From assembly GCF_036077095.1 (NCBI RefSeq), contig NZ_CP107960.1:2790001-2854000 (forward strand): 64,000 nucleotides of DNA, written 5' to 3'. Origin of the DNA: Streptomyces sp. NBC_00376. GTDB taxonomy: Bacteria; Actinomycetota; Actinomycetes; Streptomycetales; Streptomycetaceae. How positions within the stretch are numbered: the first letter of the stretch is position 1; every line of letters starts with the position of its first letter. Shown piece after piece: positions 18,601 through 26,899 of the stretch. Below the pieces are notes generated by a model, which was not told the origin of the DNA, made no database searches, and worked only from the letters and a program-made list of their open reading frames with translations. A program made the translations under genes and the position numbers.

Positions 18601-19537
18601 GGAGGCGGCGGCCACCGTCGGCTCGGCGCAGGAGCACGCGGCCCGCACCCGCGAGGAGGCGGAGCGGCTGCACGCGGAGGCGGAGTCGGCGGCCGAGCAG
18701 ATGCGCGCGGAGGCCCGCCAGGAGGCGGACCGGCTGCTCGACGAGGCCCGGGAGGCCGCGGCGAAGCGCCGGGCCGATGCCGCGGAGCAGGCCGATCAGC
18801 TCATCAACAAGGCCCAGGAGGAGGCGCTGCGCGCCGCCACCGAGGCGGAGAAGCAGGCCGACACGATGGTCGGCGCGGCCCGCAAGGAAGCCGTGCGGAT
18901 CACCTCGGAGGCGACGGTCGAGGGCAACTCCCTGGTGGAGCGGGCCCGTACGGACGCGGACGAGCTGCTGGTCGGCGCGCGCCGGGACTCCACCGCGATC
19001 CGGGAGCGGGCCGAGGAGCTGCGGGCCCGGATCGAGGGCGAGATCGAGGAGCTGCACGACCGCGCCCGGCGGGAGACGTCCGAGCAGATGAAGACGGCGG
19101 GCGAGCGCGTCGACAACCTGATGAAGGCGGCGACGGAGCAGCGCGACGAGGCGGCGGCCAAGGCCAAGGAGCTGCTGGCGGACGCCAATTCGGAGGCGAG
19201 CAAGGTCCGGATCGCCGCGGTGAAGCGGGCCGAGTCGCTGCTGAAGGAGGCCGAGCAGAAGAAGGCCACGCTGGTCCGCGAGGCCGAGAAGCTGCGGGCC
19301 GACGCCGAGGCCGAGGCGAAGCGTACGGTGGACGAGGGCAAGCGTGAGCTGGATCTGCTGGTGCGCCGGCGCGAGGACATCAACACCGAGATCTCCCGAG
19401 TCCAGGACGTGCTGGAGGCGTTGGAGTCCTTCGAGACGCCGACGGGCGGCGGCAAGGGCGCGGGCGGTTCCACCGGCGGCGTCAAGGCCGGTGCCTCGGC
19501 GGGCACTCGATCGAGTGGCAAGTCGTCCGAGGGGTAG
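15644..19537 (+). CDS. scy: Scy, giant coiled-coil polar-growth protein
   Basis: A 1297-residue, almost wholly coiled-coil protein rich in Ala, Glu and Arg. The N-terminal ~60 residues (FEAEMDRLKTDREKAVQHAE … GYQVEVLRAKL) match the DivIVA-like head of Streptomyces Scy. The rest is long hendecad/heptad repeats of the type AEAERLRxEA, ending in LVRRREDINTEISRVQDVLE and a Gly/Ser tail. Scy organises the hyphal tip with DivIVA and FilP. GTG at 15644 gives the family N-terminus (VRGYERQ); a start at 15614 lacks support. filP follows, as in other streptomycetes. Confidence 0.95.
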   Translation: MRGYERQESHRAEDDHLSRFEAEMDRLKTDREKAVQHAEDLGYQVEVLRAKLHEARRNLATRPAYDSADIGYQAEQLLRNAQIQAEQLRTDAERELRDARAQTQRILQEHAEHQARLQAELHNEAVQRRQRLDQELAERRQTVESHVNENVAWAEQLRARTESQARRLLEESRAEAEQSLSAARAEASRLAEETRQRLGSEAETARSEAEAILLRARKDAERLLDAASSQAQEATSHAEQLRTSTTAETEQTRQRTAELNRTAEQRMQEAETRLREARLEAEKVTAEAKEAAVKRLAAAESQNEQRTRTAKSEIARLVGEATKDAETLKAEAEQALADARAEADRLKSEASEKARTAAAEDTAAQLAKAARSAEEVLTKASEDAKSTTRAASEEADRIRREAEAEADRLRGEAAEQADQLKGAAKDDTKEYRAKTVELQEEARRLRGEAEQLRSEAVAEGERIRGEARREAVQQIEEGAKTAEELLAKAKADAEELRSTAGTESERVRGEAAERAGALRKQAEEALERARAEAEQLRTESEEQAASTTTAAEQAAAELREETERAVAARQAEAAEELTRLHTEAETRVAGAEQALGDARAEAERIRRETNEESERLRTEAAERIRTLREQAETEAERLRDEAVADASQSRAEGEAVAVRLRSEAAAEAERLKSEAQESADRVRSEAAAAAERVGTEAAEALAAAQEEANRRRREAEETLDAARTEANQERERAREQSEELLASARKRVEQAQAEAQRLVEEADSRATELVSAAEQTAQQVRDSVSGLQEQAEAEIAGLRSTAEHVAERTKSEAQEEADRVRTDAHAERERAGEDASRIRREAQEESEAAKAMAERTVADAITESERLRADTAEYSQRMRTEASDALASAEQDASRSRAEAREDANRMRSDAAAQADRLVGEATSEAERIGTESTQRATTLVEEATQQATGLVEEATQRATTLVDEAKQQAARLSDEAADEAERLRAEAAATVGSAQEHAARTREEAERLHAEAESAAEQMRAEARQEADRLLDEAREAAAKRRADAAEQADQLINKAQEEALRAATEAEKQADTMVGAARKEAVRITSEATVEGNSLVERARTDADELLVGARRDSTAIRERAEELRARIEGEIEELHDRARRETSEQMKTAGERVDNLMKAATEQRDEAAAKAKELLADANSEASKVRIAAVKRAESLLKEAEQKKATLVREAEKLRADAEAEAKRTVDEGKRELDLLVRRREDINTEISRVQDVLEALESFETPTGGGKGAGGSTGGVKAGASAGTRSSGKSSEG
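18452..18550 (+). repeat. Three tandem 33-bp hendecad repeats inside scy
   Basis: Three consecutive 33-nt units (18452, 18485, 18518) encode ATTLVEEATQQ, ATGLVEEATQR and ATTLVDEAKQQ, residues 937–969 of Scy. The hydrophobic Leu/Val content and loss of Arg differ from the surrounding AERLRxEA pattern. The close nucleotide identity points to recent local duplication. Confidence 0.75.
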
Positions 19538-19721
19538 TCGCCTTGCCTTTTCCCATGCTCCGTCAAGAACGTTCAACCCTCCGAGTGGCAAGGGCTACGG
19601 GGCCCAGCCACCCAAAAGAGGTGTCATTCTCCAGATCAAAAGCACATCCGCTCGGTGACACGCCGTTCCGGCCCCTAGGATTCCCCCTAACACCTCACCG
19701 GTCTCATTCGACAGGAACCTC

Positions 19722-20660
19722 ATGAGCGACCCTTCCTCCCCCTTCGGCTTCGAGCTCGTGCGACGTGGATACGACCGCGGTCAGGTGGATGACCGCATTA
19801 CCAAGCTCGTCGCCGACCGTGATAGTGCCCTGACCCGCATCACCTCTCTGGAGAAGCGCATCGAGGAGCTCCACCTCGAAACGCAGAACGCCCAGGCCCA
19901 GGTGAACGACGCGGAGCCGTCGTACGCCGGACTCGGCGCCCGCGTCGAGAAGATCCTCCGCCTGGCCGAGGAGGAGGCGAAGGACCTGCGCGAGGAGGCC
20001 CGTCGCGCCGCCGAGCAGCACCGTGAGCTCGCCGAGTCGGCCGCCCAGCAGGTGCGCAACGACGCCGAGACGTTCGCCGCCGAGCGCAAGGCGAAGGCCG
20101 AGGACGAGGGCGTCCGTATCGTCGAGAAGGCCAAGGGCGAGGCCGGCTCGCTGCGTACGGAGGCCCAGAAGGACGCCGCGCAGAAGCGCGAGGAGGCGGA
20201 TGCCCTCTTCGAGGAGACCCGCGCCAAGGCCGCCCAGGCCGCCGCGGACTTCGAGACCAACCTGGCCAAGCGCCGCGACCAGTCGGAGCGCGACCTCGCG
20301 TCCCGTCAGGCCAAGGCCGAGAAGCGCCTCGCCGAGATCGAGCACCGCGCCGAGCAGCTCCGCCTGGAGGCCGAGAAGCTCCGTACGGACGCCGAGCGCC
20401 GGGCCCGTCAGACGGTGGAGACCGCGCAGCGCCAGTCCGAGGACATCGTGGCCGACGCGAACGCCAAGGCCGACCGGATCCGCAGCGAATCGGAGCGCGA
20501 GCTGGCGGCGCTCACCAACCGCCGCGACTCGATCAACGCCCAGCTGACCAACGTCCGCGAGATGCTGGCCACGCTGACCGGTGCCGCGGTCGCCGCGGCC
20601 GGCGCCCCCGCCGACGACGAGCCGGTCACCCGTGGTGTCCCGGCTCAGCAGGGTCGCTGA
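19722..20660 (+). CDS. filP: FilP, intermediate-filament-like coiled-coil protein
   Basis: A 312-residue protein. The N-terminal FGFELVRRGYDRGQVDDRITKL is the DivIVA-like head, then come ~240 residues of heptad/hendecad coiled coil (KRLAEIEHRAEQLRLEAEKL) and a short Ala/Pro-rich tail. It matches FilP, which forms a cytoskeletal network near hyphal tips and interacts with DivIVA and Scy. ATG at 19722 has AGGAA about 6 nt upstream. It lies 184 bp after scy on the same strand. Confidence 0.95.
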   Translation: MSDPSSPFGFELVRRGYDRGQVDDRITKLVADRDSALTRITSLEKRIEELHLETQNAQAQVNDAEPSYAGLGARVEKILRLAEEEAKDLREEARRAAEQHRELAESAAQQVRNDAETFAAERKAKAEDEGVRIVEKAKGEAGSLRTEAQKDAAQKREEADALFEETRAKAAQAAADFETNLAKRRDQSERDLASRQAKAEKRLAEIEHRAEQLRLEAEKLRTDAERRARQTVETAQRQSEDIVADANAKADRIRSESERELAALTNRRDSINAQLTNVREMLATLTGAAVAAAGAPADDEPVTRGVPAQQGR

Positions 20661-20757
20661 CCCCCGGGTACTGCAGCTGTACCCCTGGAGTGACACTGAC
20701 GCGCCCGGTTCCGCCCTTGTGGTGGCGCCGGGCGCGCGGCCGTTCTAGCGTGAACGC

Positions 20758-21759
20758 ATGATCGAGCTCGATGGCCTCACCAAGCGCTTTGGCAACAAGG
20801 TTGCCGTCGACCGGCTGTCCTGCCGGGTCAGGCCCGGAATGGTGACGGGTTTTCTGGGGCCCAACGGGGCGGGCAAGTCCACGACGATGCGGATGATGCT
20901 CGATCTCGACAACCCGACCAGCGGTTCGGTGCGCATCGACGGCAAGCACTACCGCGACCTGGAAGAACCCCTGAAGTACATCGGGGCGCTGCTGGACGCC
21001 AAGTCGATGCACGGCGGACGCAGCGCCTACAACAATCTGCTCTGTCTTGCGCAGAGCAACCGCATCCCGGAGAGCCGGGTCGCGGAGGTGCTGGACACCG
21101 TGGGTCTGACCGCGGTGGCGAAGAAGAAGTCGAAGGGGTTCTCGCTCGGCATGGGCCAGCGGCTCGGCATCGCGGCGGCGCTGCTCGGCGACCCGCAGGT
21201 GCTGCTCTTCGACGAACCGGTCAACGGCCTGGACCCCGAGGGCATCCACTGGATCCGCAATCTGATGAAGGCGCTCGCCGCGGAAGGCCGGACGATCTTC
21301 GTCTCCTCGCACCTGATGAGCGAAATGGCCCTCACCGCGGACCACTTGATCGTGATCGGCCAGGGCAGGCTGCTCGCCGACACCTCGATGGCCGACTTCA
21401 TCCATCAGAACTCCCGCAGTTACGTACGGCTGCGCTCGCCGCAGCAGGAGCGGCTGCGCGACGTACTGCACGAGGCGGGGCTGATTGTGGTCGAGACCGG
21501 CAGCGGCACGCTGGAGATCGACGGTGCCACGACCGAGGCGCTGGGCGAGCTCGCCGCGCAGCACCAGATCGTGCTGCACGAGCTGAGTGCCCAGCGGGCC
21601 TCCCTGGAGGAGGCGTTCATGCAGATGACCGCGGACTCCGTGGAGTACCACGCGCACTCGGACCATGCCGCGGCGCCACCGCCGACGGGCCCGCAGTGGG
21701 GCGAACAGTGGAACCAGCAGACCGGTGGCCCCGCCGCCGGCAGCGGCAAGGAGGTGTGA
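20758..21759 (+). CDS. ABC transporter ATP-binding protein (pair 1)
   Basis: A 333-residue ATPase. Walker A is GPNGAGKSTTMRMM, the signature-like motif is FSLGMGQRLGIA in place of LSGGQ, Walker B is VLLFDEPVNGLDPEG and the switch His is in SSHLMSEM. The C-terminal ~90 residues form the regulatory region and end in a Pro-rich tail. ATG at 20758. Its permease starts 5 bp downstream. Such two-gene exporters often move peptides or antibiotics, but the substrate is unknown. It shares a 115-bp identical stretch with the second ATPase at 23116–23230. Confidence 0.9.
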   Translation: MIELDGLTKRFGNKVAVDRLSCRVRPGMVTGFLGPNGAGKSTTMRMMLDLDNPTSGSVRIDGKHYRDLEEPLKYIGALLDAKSMHGGRSAYNNLLCLAQSNRIPESRVAEVLDTVGLTAVAKKKSKGFSLGMGQRLGIAAALLGDPQVLLFDEPVNGLDPEGIHWIRNLMKALAAEGRTIFVSSHLMSEMALTADHLIVIGQGRLLADTSMADFIHQNSRSYVRLRSPQQERLRDVLHEAGLIVVETGSGTLEIDGATTEALGELAAQHQIVLHELSAQRASLEEAFMQMTADSVEYHAHSDHAAAPPPTGPQWGEQWNQQTGGPAAGSGKEV

Positions 21760-21764
21760 CGACG

Positions 21765-22544
21765 ATGGCATCGGTACCCGCGGTCCTGACCTCCGAATGG
21801 ACCAAGATCCGTACGGTCTCCTCGACCGTCTGGACGCTGATCTCCGCGTTCGTCGTCACCGTCGCGATGAGCGCGGCGCTCTGCGCCCTGATGAACTCCC
21901 AGTTCGACGAGCTCCCGGTGGCGGAGAGAGTCACCTTCGACCCGACCCTGATCAGCTTCTCCGGCATGGTCCTCGGTCAGCTGGCCATGGTCGTCTTCGG
22001 GGTGCTGGTGGTCGGTACGGAGTACAGCTCCGGCATGATCCGCACCTCGCTGGCGGCGGTGCCCCAGCGCGGTTCGTTCCTGTTCAGCAAGATCGCGGTG
22101 GCCGGGGCGCTGGCCCTGGTGGTCGGCATCGCGACCAGCTTCGTCTCGTTCTTCCTCGGGCAGGCCCTGCTCGGCGACCACCACACGGACATCGGCGCGG
22201 AAAACGTGCTGCGCGCGGTCGTCGGCGGCGGCATCTACATGGGGCTGATCGGGATCTTCTCGATGGGCGTCGCGACGATGCTGCGCAGCTCCATGCTGTC
22301 GCTCGGCATCCTGATGCCGTTCTTCTTCCTGATCTCCCAGATCCTGTCGGCGGTGCCGGGGGCGAAGAAGGTCGCCCGCTACTTCCCCGACCAGGCCGGC
22401 TCCAAGATCATGCAGGTGGTCCCCGACGCGATGAACAGCAACCCGGCCCCGTACGGGCCGTGGGGCGGGCTCGGGATTCTGGTCGCCTGGGTGGCTGCCG
22501 CGCTGATCGGCGGCTATGTCGTACTGAAGAGGCGGGACGCGTAA
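21765..22544 (+). CDS. ABC transporter permease (pair 1)
   Basis: A 259-residue membrane protein of the ABC-2 type with about six TM segments, starting from SEWTKIRTVSSTVWTLISAF, a start shared with the second permease. ATG at 21765 has AAGGAGG 10 nt upstream; a GTG at 21756 overlapping the ATPase stop is too close to that site. The GTEYSSGMIRTSLAAVPQRG segment corresponds to the cytoplasmic coupling region of this family. Confidence 0.88.
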   Translation: MASVPAVLTSEWTKIRTVSSTVWTLISAFVVTVAMSAALCALMNSQFDELPVAERVTFDPTLISFSGMVLGQLAMVVFGVLVVGTEYSSGMIRTSLAAVPQRGSFLFSKIAVAGALALVVGIATSFVSFFLGQALLGDHHTDIGAENVLRAVVGGGIYMGLIGIFSMGVATMLRSSMLSLGILMPFFFLISQILSAVPGAKKVARYFPDQAGSKIMQVVPDAMNSNPAPYGPWGGLGILVAWVAAALIGGYVVLKRRDA

Positions 22545-22740
22545 CGGCCGCCTCGACGGCGTCGGCGGCCGGTGCCCGCGGACTGCCCGGAAGCCTTCCG
22601 TCCGCTCCGACCGGACCGATGCTCAACCGCAACGGCTTGGCCGGAACCGTCAATGCCTGGATATCCTCCTAACTCTTACGGGGGCGTGCGGCCGGACGGC
22701 CTGGGCCCCGACGACAGATGTGAGTCGATGGGGCTGGAGC

Positions 22741-23859
22741 ATGATCGAGGCAGTCGGCCTGACCAAGCGCTACGGCGCGAAGACGGCCGTGCACAACCTT
22801 TCCTTCCAGGTGCGGCCGGGCGCCGTCACCGGATTCCTCGGTCCCAACGGGTCGGGCAAGTCCACCACCATGCGCATGATCCTGGGCCTGGATCAGCCGA
22901 CCTCCGGCCATGTGACGATCGGCGGCCACCCCTTCCGCAGCCTGCCGAACGCGCCGCGCCAGGTGGGTGCGCTGCTGGACGCGAAGGCGGTGCACGGCGG
23001 GCGCAGCGCCCGTAACCACCTCCTCTCGCTCGCCCAGCTCGCCGGGATCCCGGCCGCCCGGGTCGACGAGGTGCTCGGCGTCGTCGGCCTCCAGGACGTC
23101 GCCCGGAAGCGGTCCAAGGGGTTCTCGCTCGGCATGGGCCAGCGGCTCGGCATCGCGGCGGCGCTGCTCGGCGACCCGCAGGTGCTGCTCTTCGACGAAC
23201 CGGTCAACGGCCTGGACCCCGAGGGCATCCTCTGGGTCCGCAATCTGATGAAGATGCTGGCGTCCGAGGGGCGTACGGTCTTCGTCTCCAGCCACCTGAT
23301 GAGCGAGATGGCGCTCACCGCCGACCATCTGATCGTGATCGGCCGGGGCCAGCTGCTCTCCGACATGAGCATCAAGGACTTCATCTCGGCCAACTCGGCC
23401 GACTTCGCCCGGGTGCGGGTCGCGGACGGCCTCGCGGAGCGGCGCGAGAAGCTGACGGCCTCGCTCACCGAGGCGGGCGGACAGGTCATGTCCGAGCCGG
23501 ACGGGGCGCTGCGCGTCACCGGGCTGCCGCTGCCGCGGATCAGCGATGCGGCGCACGAGGCGGACGTCCGGCTGTGGGAGCTCTCGCCGCACCAGGCCTC
23601 GCTGGAGGAGGCGTACATGCGGATGACCCAGGGCGCCGTGGACTACCGCTCGACGGCGGACCAGAAGGCGGGTCTGCAGCAGCCGGTCCCCGACGGGTAC
23701 GCGCAGCAGGGGTACGCGCCACAGCCACCGGAGATGCCGCAGCAGAACTGGTACGCCCCGCCGCCGCCCGGACAGAACCCGTACGCGGCGGCCCCGGCCG
23801 CCCCGGCACCGGCCACCCCGGACCTGACCAAGCGCGAGACCAGCGAGGACGCCCGATGA
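22741..23859 (+). CDS. ABC transporter ATP-binding protein (pair 2)
   Basis: A 372-residue paralogue of the pair 1 ATPase. Walker A is GPNGSGKSTTMRMIL, with the same FSLGMGQRLGIA and FDEPVNGLDPEG motifs and the H-loop in SSHLMSEMALTADHL. The C-terminal tail is rich in Pro, Gln, Tyr and Ala (PQQNWYAPPPPGQNPYA) and longer than in pair 1. ATG at 22741 follows GGAGC closely. It overlaps the next permease by ATGA. Substrate unknown. Confidence 0.9.
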   Translation: MIEAVGLTKRYGAKTAVHNLSFQVRPGAVTGFLGPNGSGKSTTMRMILGLDQPTSGHVTIGGHPFRSLPNAPRQVGALLDAKAVHGGRSARNHLLSLAQLAGIPAARVDEVLGVVGLQDVARKRSKGFSLGMGQRLGIAAALLGDPQVLLFDEPVNGLDPEGILWVRNLMKMLASEGRTVFVSSHLMSEMALTADHLIVIGRGQLLSDMSIKDFISANSADFARVRVADGLAERREKLTASLTEAGGQVMSEPDGALRVTGLPLPRISDAAHEADVRLWELSPHQASLEEAYMRMTQGAVDYRSTADQKAGLQQPVPDGYAQQGYAPQPPEMPQQNWYAPPPPGQNPYAAAPAAPAPATPDLTKRETSEDAR

Positions 23860-24728
23860 CAACGCCGCCGACCCCGCAGGCGCCGTACCAGCAGCAGGTC
23901 CCGGCCCCGCCGCACAGCCCGTCGGCCGCACCGGCCGGTATGTACACCTCACCGATCCCGGTGCGCCGGGCCACGCTCGGCGATGCGATCGCCTCCGAGT
24001 GGACCAAGATCCGCTCGGTGCGCTCCACGATGTGGACGCTCGGCGTCATGATCGTGCTGCTGGTCGGGATCGGGCTGCTCGCCGCGGTCGCGGTCAACGC
24101 CTCCGGGGCCGGTCTCGACTCGACGCCGGTGCTCAGCTTCGGCTTCTTCGGGGTGCTGCTGGGCTCGATCTGCGTCATCACGCTCGGCGTGATGACCATC
24201 GCGTCGGAGTACGGCACGGGCATGATCCGCACGACGCTCACCGCCTGCCCCAGCCGGGCCCGGGTGCTGAGCGCGAAGGCCATCGTCTTCTTCCTGCTCA
24301 CCTTCGTGATCACGACCGTGACGACCGCGCTGGTCGCGGTGTTGCAGACGGCGATCATCGACAGCGCACCGCCCTCCGGCGGCGACTGGCTGCGCGCGAC
24401 GGTCGGCGTCGGCCTCTACATCGCGACGCTGGGGCTGCTCTCGCTCGCGGTCGGCGCTCTCATCCGGCACTCCGCCGGTGCGATCACGATCATGATCGGC
24501 GTGGTGCTGCTGCCGCTCGTGATGGCCATGTTCATGTTCGCGGAGTCCCTCTCCGGCCTGCGGATGAAGCTCTTCGAGTACTCGATCCCCAACCAGCTCA
24601 GCGCGTTCTACTCCACCTCGGTCGCCGAATCGGGGCCGTCCGGCTGGGACCCGCTGTGGATCATGCTCGGGGTCACGGCCGTGGCGCTGCTCGGGGCGTT
24701 CGCCGCTCTGGACCGCCGGGACGTGTAG
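23856..24728 (+). CDS. ABC transporter permease (pair 2)
   Basis: A 290-residue ABC-2-type permease. The N-terminal ~40 residues are Pro/Gln-rich and cytoplasmic, then ASEWTKIRSVRSTMWTLGV begins the family core, with about six TM segments and ASEYGTGMIRTTLTACPSRA as the coupling segment. ATG at 23856 overlaps the ATPase TGA. Clearly homologous to the pair 1 permease, so the whole two-gene unit was duplicated. Confidence 0.88.
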   Translation: MTTPPTPQAPYQQQVPAPPHSPSAAPAGMYTSPIPVRRATLGDAIASEWTKIRSVRSTMWTLGVMIVLLVGIGLLAAVAVNASGAGLDSTPVLSFGFFGVLLGSICVITLGVMTIASEYGTGMIRTTLTACPSRARVLSAKAIVFFLLTFVITTVTTALVAVLQTAIIDSAPPSGGDWLRATVGVGLYIATLGLLSLAVGALIRHSAGAITIMIGVVLLPLVMAMFMFAESLSGLRMKLFEYSIPNQLSAFYSTSVAESGPSGWDPLWIMLGVTAVALLGAFAALDRRDV

Positions 24729-24745
24729 GGCCCGCCCCGAAGGGC

Positions 24746-25075
24746 TCAGTAGCGAGGCGCGTTCCTGGACCGCTGCACCTGTGTGGTGCGGCGGTCCTTC
24801 GCGTTCCAGCACGCCTTGTGCCAGTGCCTGCGGTCGTCGATCCCGCCGTACTCGGACCAGGCCACCAGGTGCGGGACGCCGGACGGGATCTCCTGGTCGC
24901 AGCCGGGGCAGCGGTACCGTTTGCCCGCCGCGCTCGCGCCGCTGACCGGGCGGACCGACCACTGCTCGCCCTGCCACTCCTCGGCACGTCCGCCGCCGCC
25001 GTACCGGCCCAGCGGCTCCGCTGTGCTGTCGTGGGGACTCTCGCCGCCTCGGGGGCGGTTGCGGCGCGGGGACAC
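24746..25075 (-). CDS. Small zinc-binding-like protein of unknown function
   Basis: A 109-residue basic protein, known in streptomycetes only as a conserved hypothetical (sometimes labelled ATP/GTP-binding). The visible core is YRCPGCDQEIPSGVPH, then ~18 residues, then RHWHKACW, giving C-x2-C … H … H-x-H-x3-C, which fits a treble-clef or zinc-ribbon site. The N-terminus is Arg/Pro/Gly-rich and probably disordered. GTG at 25075 begins SPRRNRPRGGE. It is convergent with the ABC pair, whose stop is only 17 bp away. Confidence 0.65.
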   Translation of the reverse strand: MSPRRNRPRGGESPHDSTAEPLGRYGGGGRAEEWQGEQWSVRPVSGASAAGKRYRCPGCDQEIPSGVPHLVAWSEYGGIDDRRHWHKACWNAKDRRTTQVQRSRNAPRY

Positions 25076-25202
25076 GTGACACCTCACGGGGCAGGCTGGG
25101 CAGTTCCCGTCCAGCGTAGGGCCATTCGGCCGAACCGGTCGTCCAGAGCCTCCTGGGGCGGTGTCACGGGAGCTCCAGGGAGGGGTGAGTTACCGGAAAA
25201 TC

Positions 25203-25253
25203 GCAACAACCTGCCGGTGGACCGTGCCTTTGGCACGTGTCAGACGTTGTTGC
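25203..25253. promoter_or_regulatory. Nested hairpin in the leader of the LLM oxidoreductase gene
   Basis: Outer arms GCAACAAC (25203–25210) and GTTGTTGC (25246–25253) enclose a tight hairpin, CGTGCC-TTT-GGCACG (25223–25237). The structure ends 44 bp before the ATG at 25297. It could be a leader RNA structure or an operator. Confidence 0.4.
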
Positions 25254-25296
25254 TCAATAGGGGAGAGCCGCGTCGGCCGCAAGGAGGCAATTGGCG

Positions 25297-26340
25297 ATGC
25301 GTGTGGGAACGTTCGTACTGGCAGCCCAGTTTCCGGGGCAGGGGCCGGGTGAAGCGCTGCATCGCGCTGTCCGGTCCACCGAGGTCGCGGAGGAATCCGG
25401 CCTCGACTCGGTCTGGCTGGCAGAGCATCATTTCGTGCCGTACGGGGTCTGCCCGTCCGCCGTCACGCTGGCCGCGCTGCTGCTCGGCCGCACCCGCAGG
25501 ATCCGGGTGGGCACGGCGGTGAGCGTGCTGTCGACCCAGCATCCGGTGGCGCTCGGCGAACAGGCCGCGCTGCTCCATCTCACCAGCGGCGGCCGGTTCA
25601 CACTCGGCGTCGGCCGGGGAGGCCCCTGGGTGGATCTGGAGGTGTTCGGCGGGGGCCTGGAGGCGTACGAGAAGGGCTTCCCGGAATCCCTGGAGCTGCT
25701 GCTCGACTGGCTGGGCAGGCCGAAGGTGGCCGGGCGCGGCGAGCGGTACGGCTTCCGCGAGGTCACCGTGGTCCCCCGGGCCGACGAGCTGCTCACCGAG
25801 GACGGCGGCGAGAGCCCCGGCGGCCCCGAGGTGGTCGTCGCGTGCACCTCTCCGAAGACGGTGAGGCTCGCCGCGGAGAAGGGCCTGCCGATGCTGCTCG
25901 GGATGCACTGCGGGGACCAGGAGAAGGCCGACATGGTCGCCCTGTGGTGCTCCACCGCGCTCGCCGCGGGCCGCTCGCCCGAGAGCGTCCGCGAGGCCGG
26001 ACACGTGTCCGCGGGGGTGGCCCAGATCGCCGACCGTCCCCAGGAGGCGGTGGAGACGCTGGTGAAGGCGATGCCGGGCTGGCTGCGGCAGGGCCTGGAG
26101 GCCCATGTCACGGTCGACGGCCGGCACCGGGTGATGCGCGATCCGGTCGCGTACACGGAGCTGCTGTGCGGTCTTCATCCGGTGGGCCCGCCCCGGCTCG
26201 CCGCCGACCGGCTCGCCGCCACCGCCGAGCGGACGGGCATCACCCGCTTCGCGCTCCTGGTGGAGGGGTCGGGAGATCTGGCGGCCACGGAGGAGAACGT
26301 AGCGCGGCTGGGCACCGAAGTGCTCCCGCTGCTCACCTGA
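25297..26340 (+). CDS. LLM-class flavin-dependent oxidoreductase
   Basis: A 347-residue luciferase-like TIM-barrel protein. Family marks are the N-terminal VGTFVLAAQFPG, SGLDSVWLAEHHF, the strand RIRVGTAVSVLSTQHPVALGEQAA and SGGRFTLGVGRGGP. These enzymes use reduced flavin (F420 or FMN); which one is not resolvable here. ATG at 25297 has AAGGAGG 9 nt upstream, preferred over TTG at 25291. The substrate is unknown. Monocistronic, preceded by a hairpin leader. Confidence 0.9.
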   Translation: MRVGTFVLAAQFPGQGPGEALHRAVRSTEVAEESGLDSVWLAEHHFVPYGVCPSAVTLAALLLGRTRRIRVGTAVSVLSTQHPVALGEQAALLHLTSGGRFTLGVGRGGPWVDLEVFGGGLEAYEKGFPESLELLLDWLGRPKVAGRGERYGFREVTVVPRADELLTEDGGESPGGPEVVVACTSPKTVRLAAEKGLPMLLGMHCGDQEKADMVALWCSTALAAGRSPESVREAGHVSAGVAQIADRPQEAVETLVKAMPGWLRQGLEAHVTVDGRHRVMRDPVAYTELLCGLHPVGPPRLAADRLAATAERTGITRFALLVEGSGDLAATEENVARLGTEVLPLLT

Positions 26341-26414
26341 CAGGTCGTCGGAGGTACGGGGGCTGCCGCTCCGGAGCGAGTCGCACGGTCTCGGCCCGGA
26401 ACGGCAGCAAGCGT

Positions 26415-26807
26415 TTAGCAGTCCCGCAGTTCGGGCGACTGGTTGAGCAACTGGCCCCTCACCGAGGTGAAGCGGGCCAGACGCTCGTCGACCGACGGGT
26501 CCAGCGGGAACACCGCGACGCGGTGGCAGTTCTGGAATGCCAGGCGCACCCCGAAGTGCCGCTGGAGCGCGCCGCGGATCGCATCACTCGCGAGCGCGCG
26601 CAGCAGCTGACCACGTGCCTGCTCGTCCGGCGGGGGCGTCTGGTTGTCGGCGAACTCTCCACCGTCCACCTTCAGCTGAGCCACCAGAGAGCTGATCATC
26701 TCCCATGCGTAGGGCAGGGAGGTCCGGACGCAGTCGACGAAGTCGGCTTCGTCGACCTCGCCTCGCTCGGCCTGTTCCAACAGCGCCGGTGAGACGTCGA
26801 GCGACAT
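26415..26807 (-). CDS. SCO5389-family conserved hypothetical protein
   Basis: A 130-residue soluble acidic protein, conserved in streptomycetes beside nucS. Visible: [35 protein letters not shown] at the N-terminus (given here only as a landmark for residues 2–36), a middle region [20 protein letters not shown] and a C-terminal [10 protein letters not shown]. It has three Cys, at about positions 27, 93 and 130. No catalytic motif is recognisable. It diverges from nucS across a 270-bp region full of hairpins. Function unknown. Confidence 0.75.
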   Translation of the reverse strand: MSLDVSPALLEQAERGEVDEADFVDCVRTSLPYAWEMISSLVAQLKVDGGEFADNQTPPPDEQARGQLLRALASDAIRGALQRHFGVRLAFQNCHRVAVFPLDPSVDERLARFTSVRGQLLNQSPELRDC

Positions 26808-26899
26808 GGGTTCTCCTCTCGCGACCCCGACGCCGGGCCGGGGCCTTACGGGCAGGGAAGGAGGACGGCGACGCAGCGTACACAGACGGCGACCTCCTG

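Noticed and set aside
15221..19591. A 1456-codon open frame antisense to scy
   Set aside because: It is a by-product of the high GC third positions and repetitive codons of scy; the protein would be Leu/Gly/Arg-rich without domains, and scy itself is well established.
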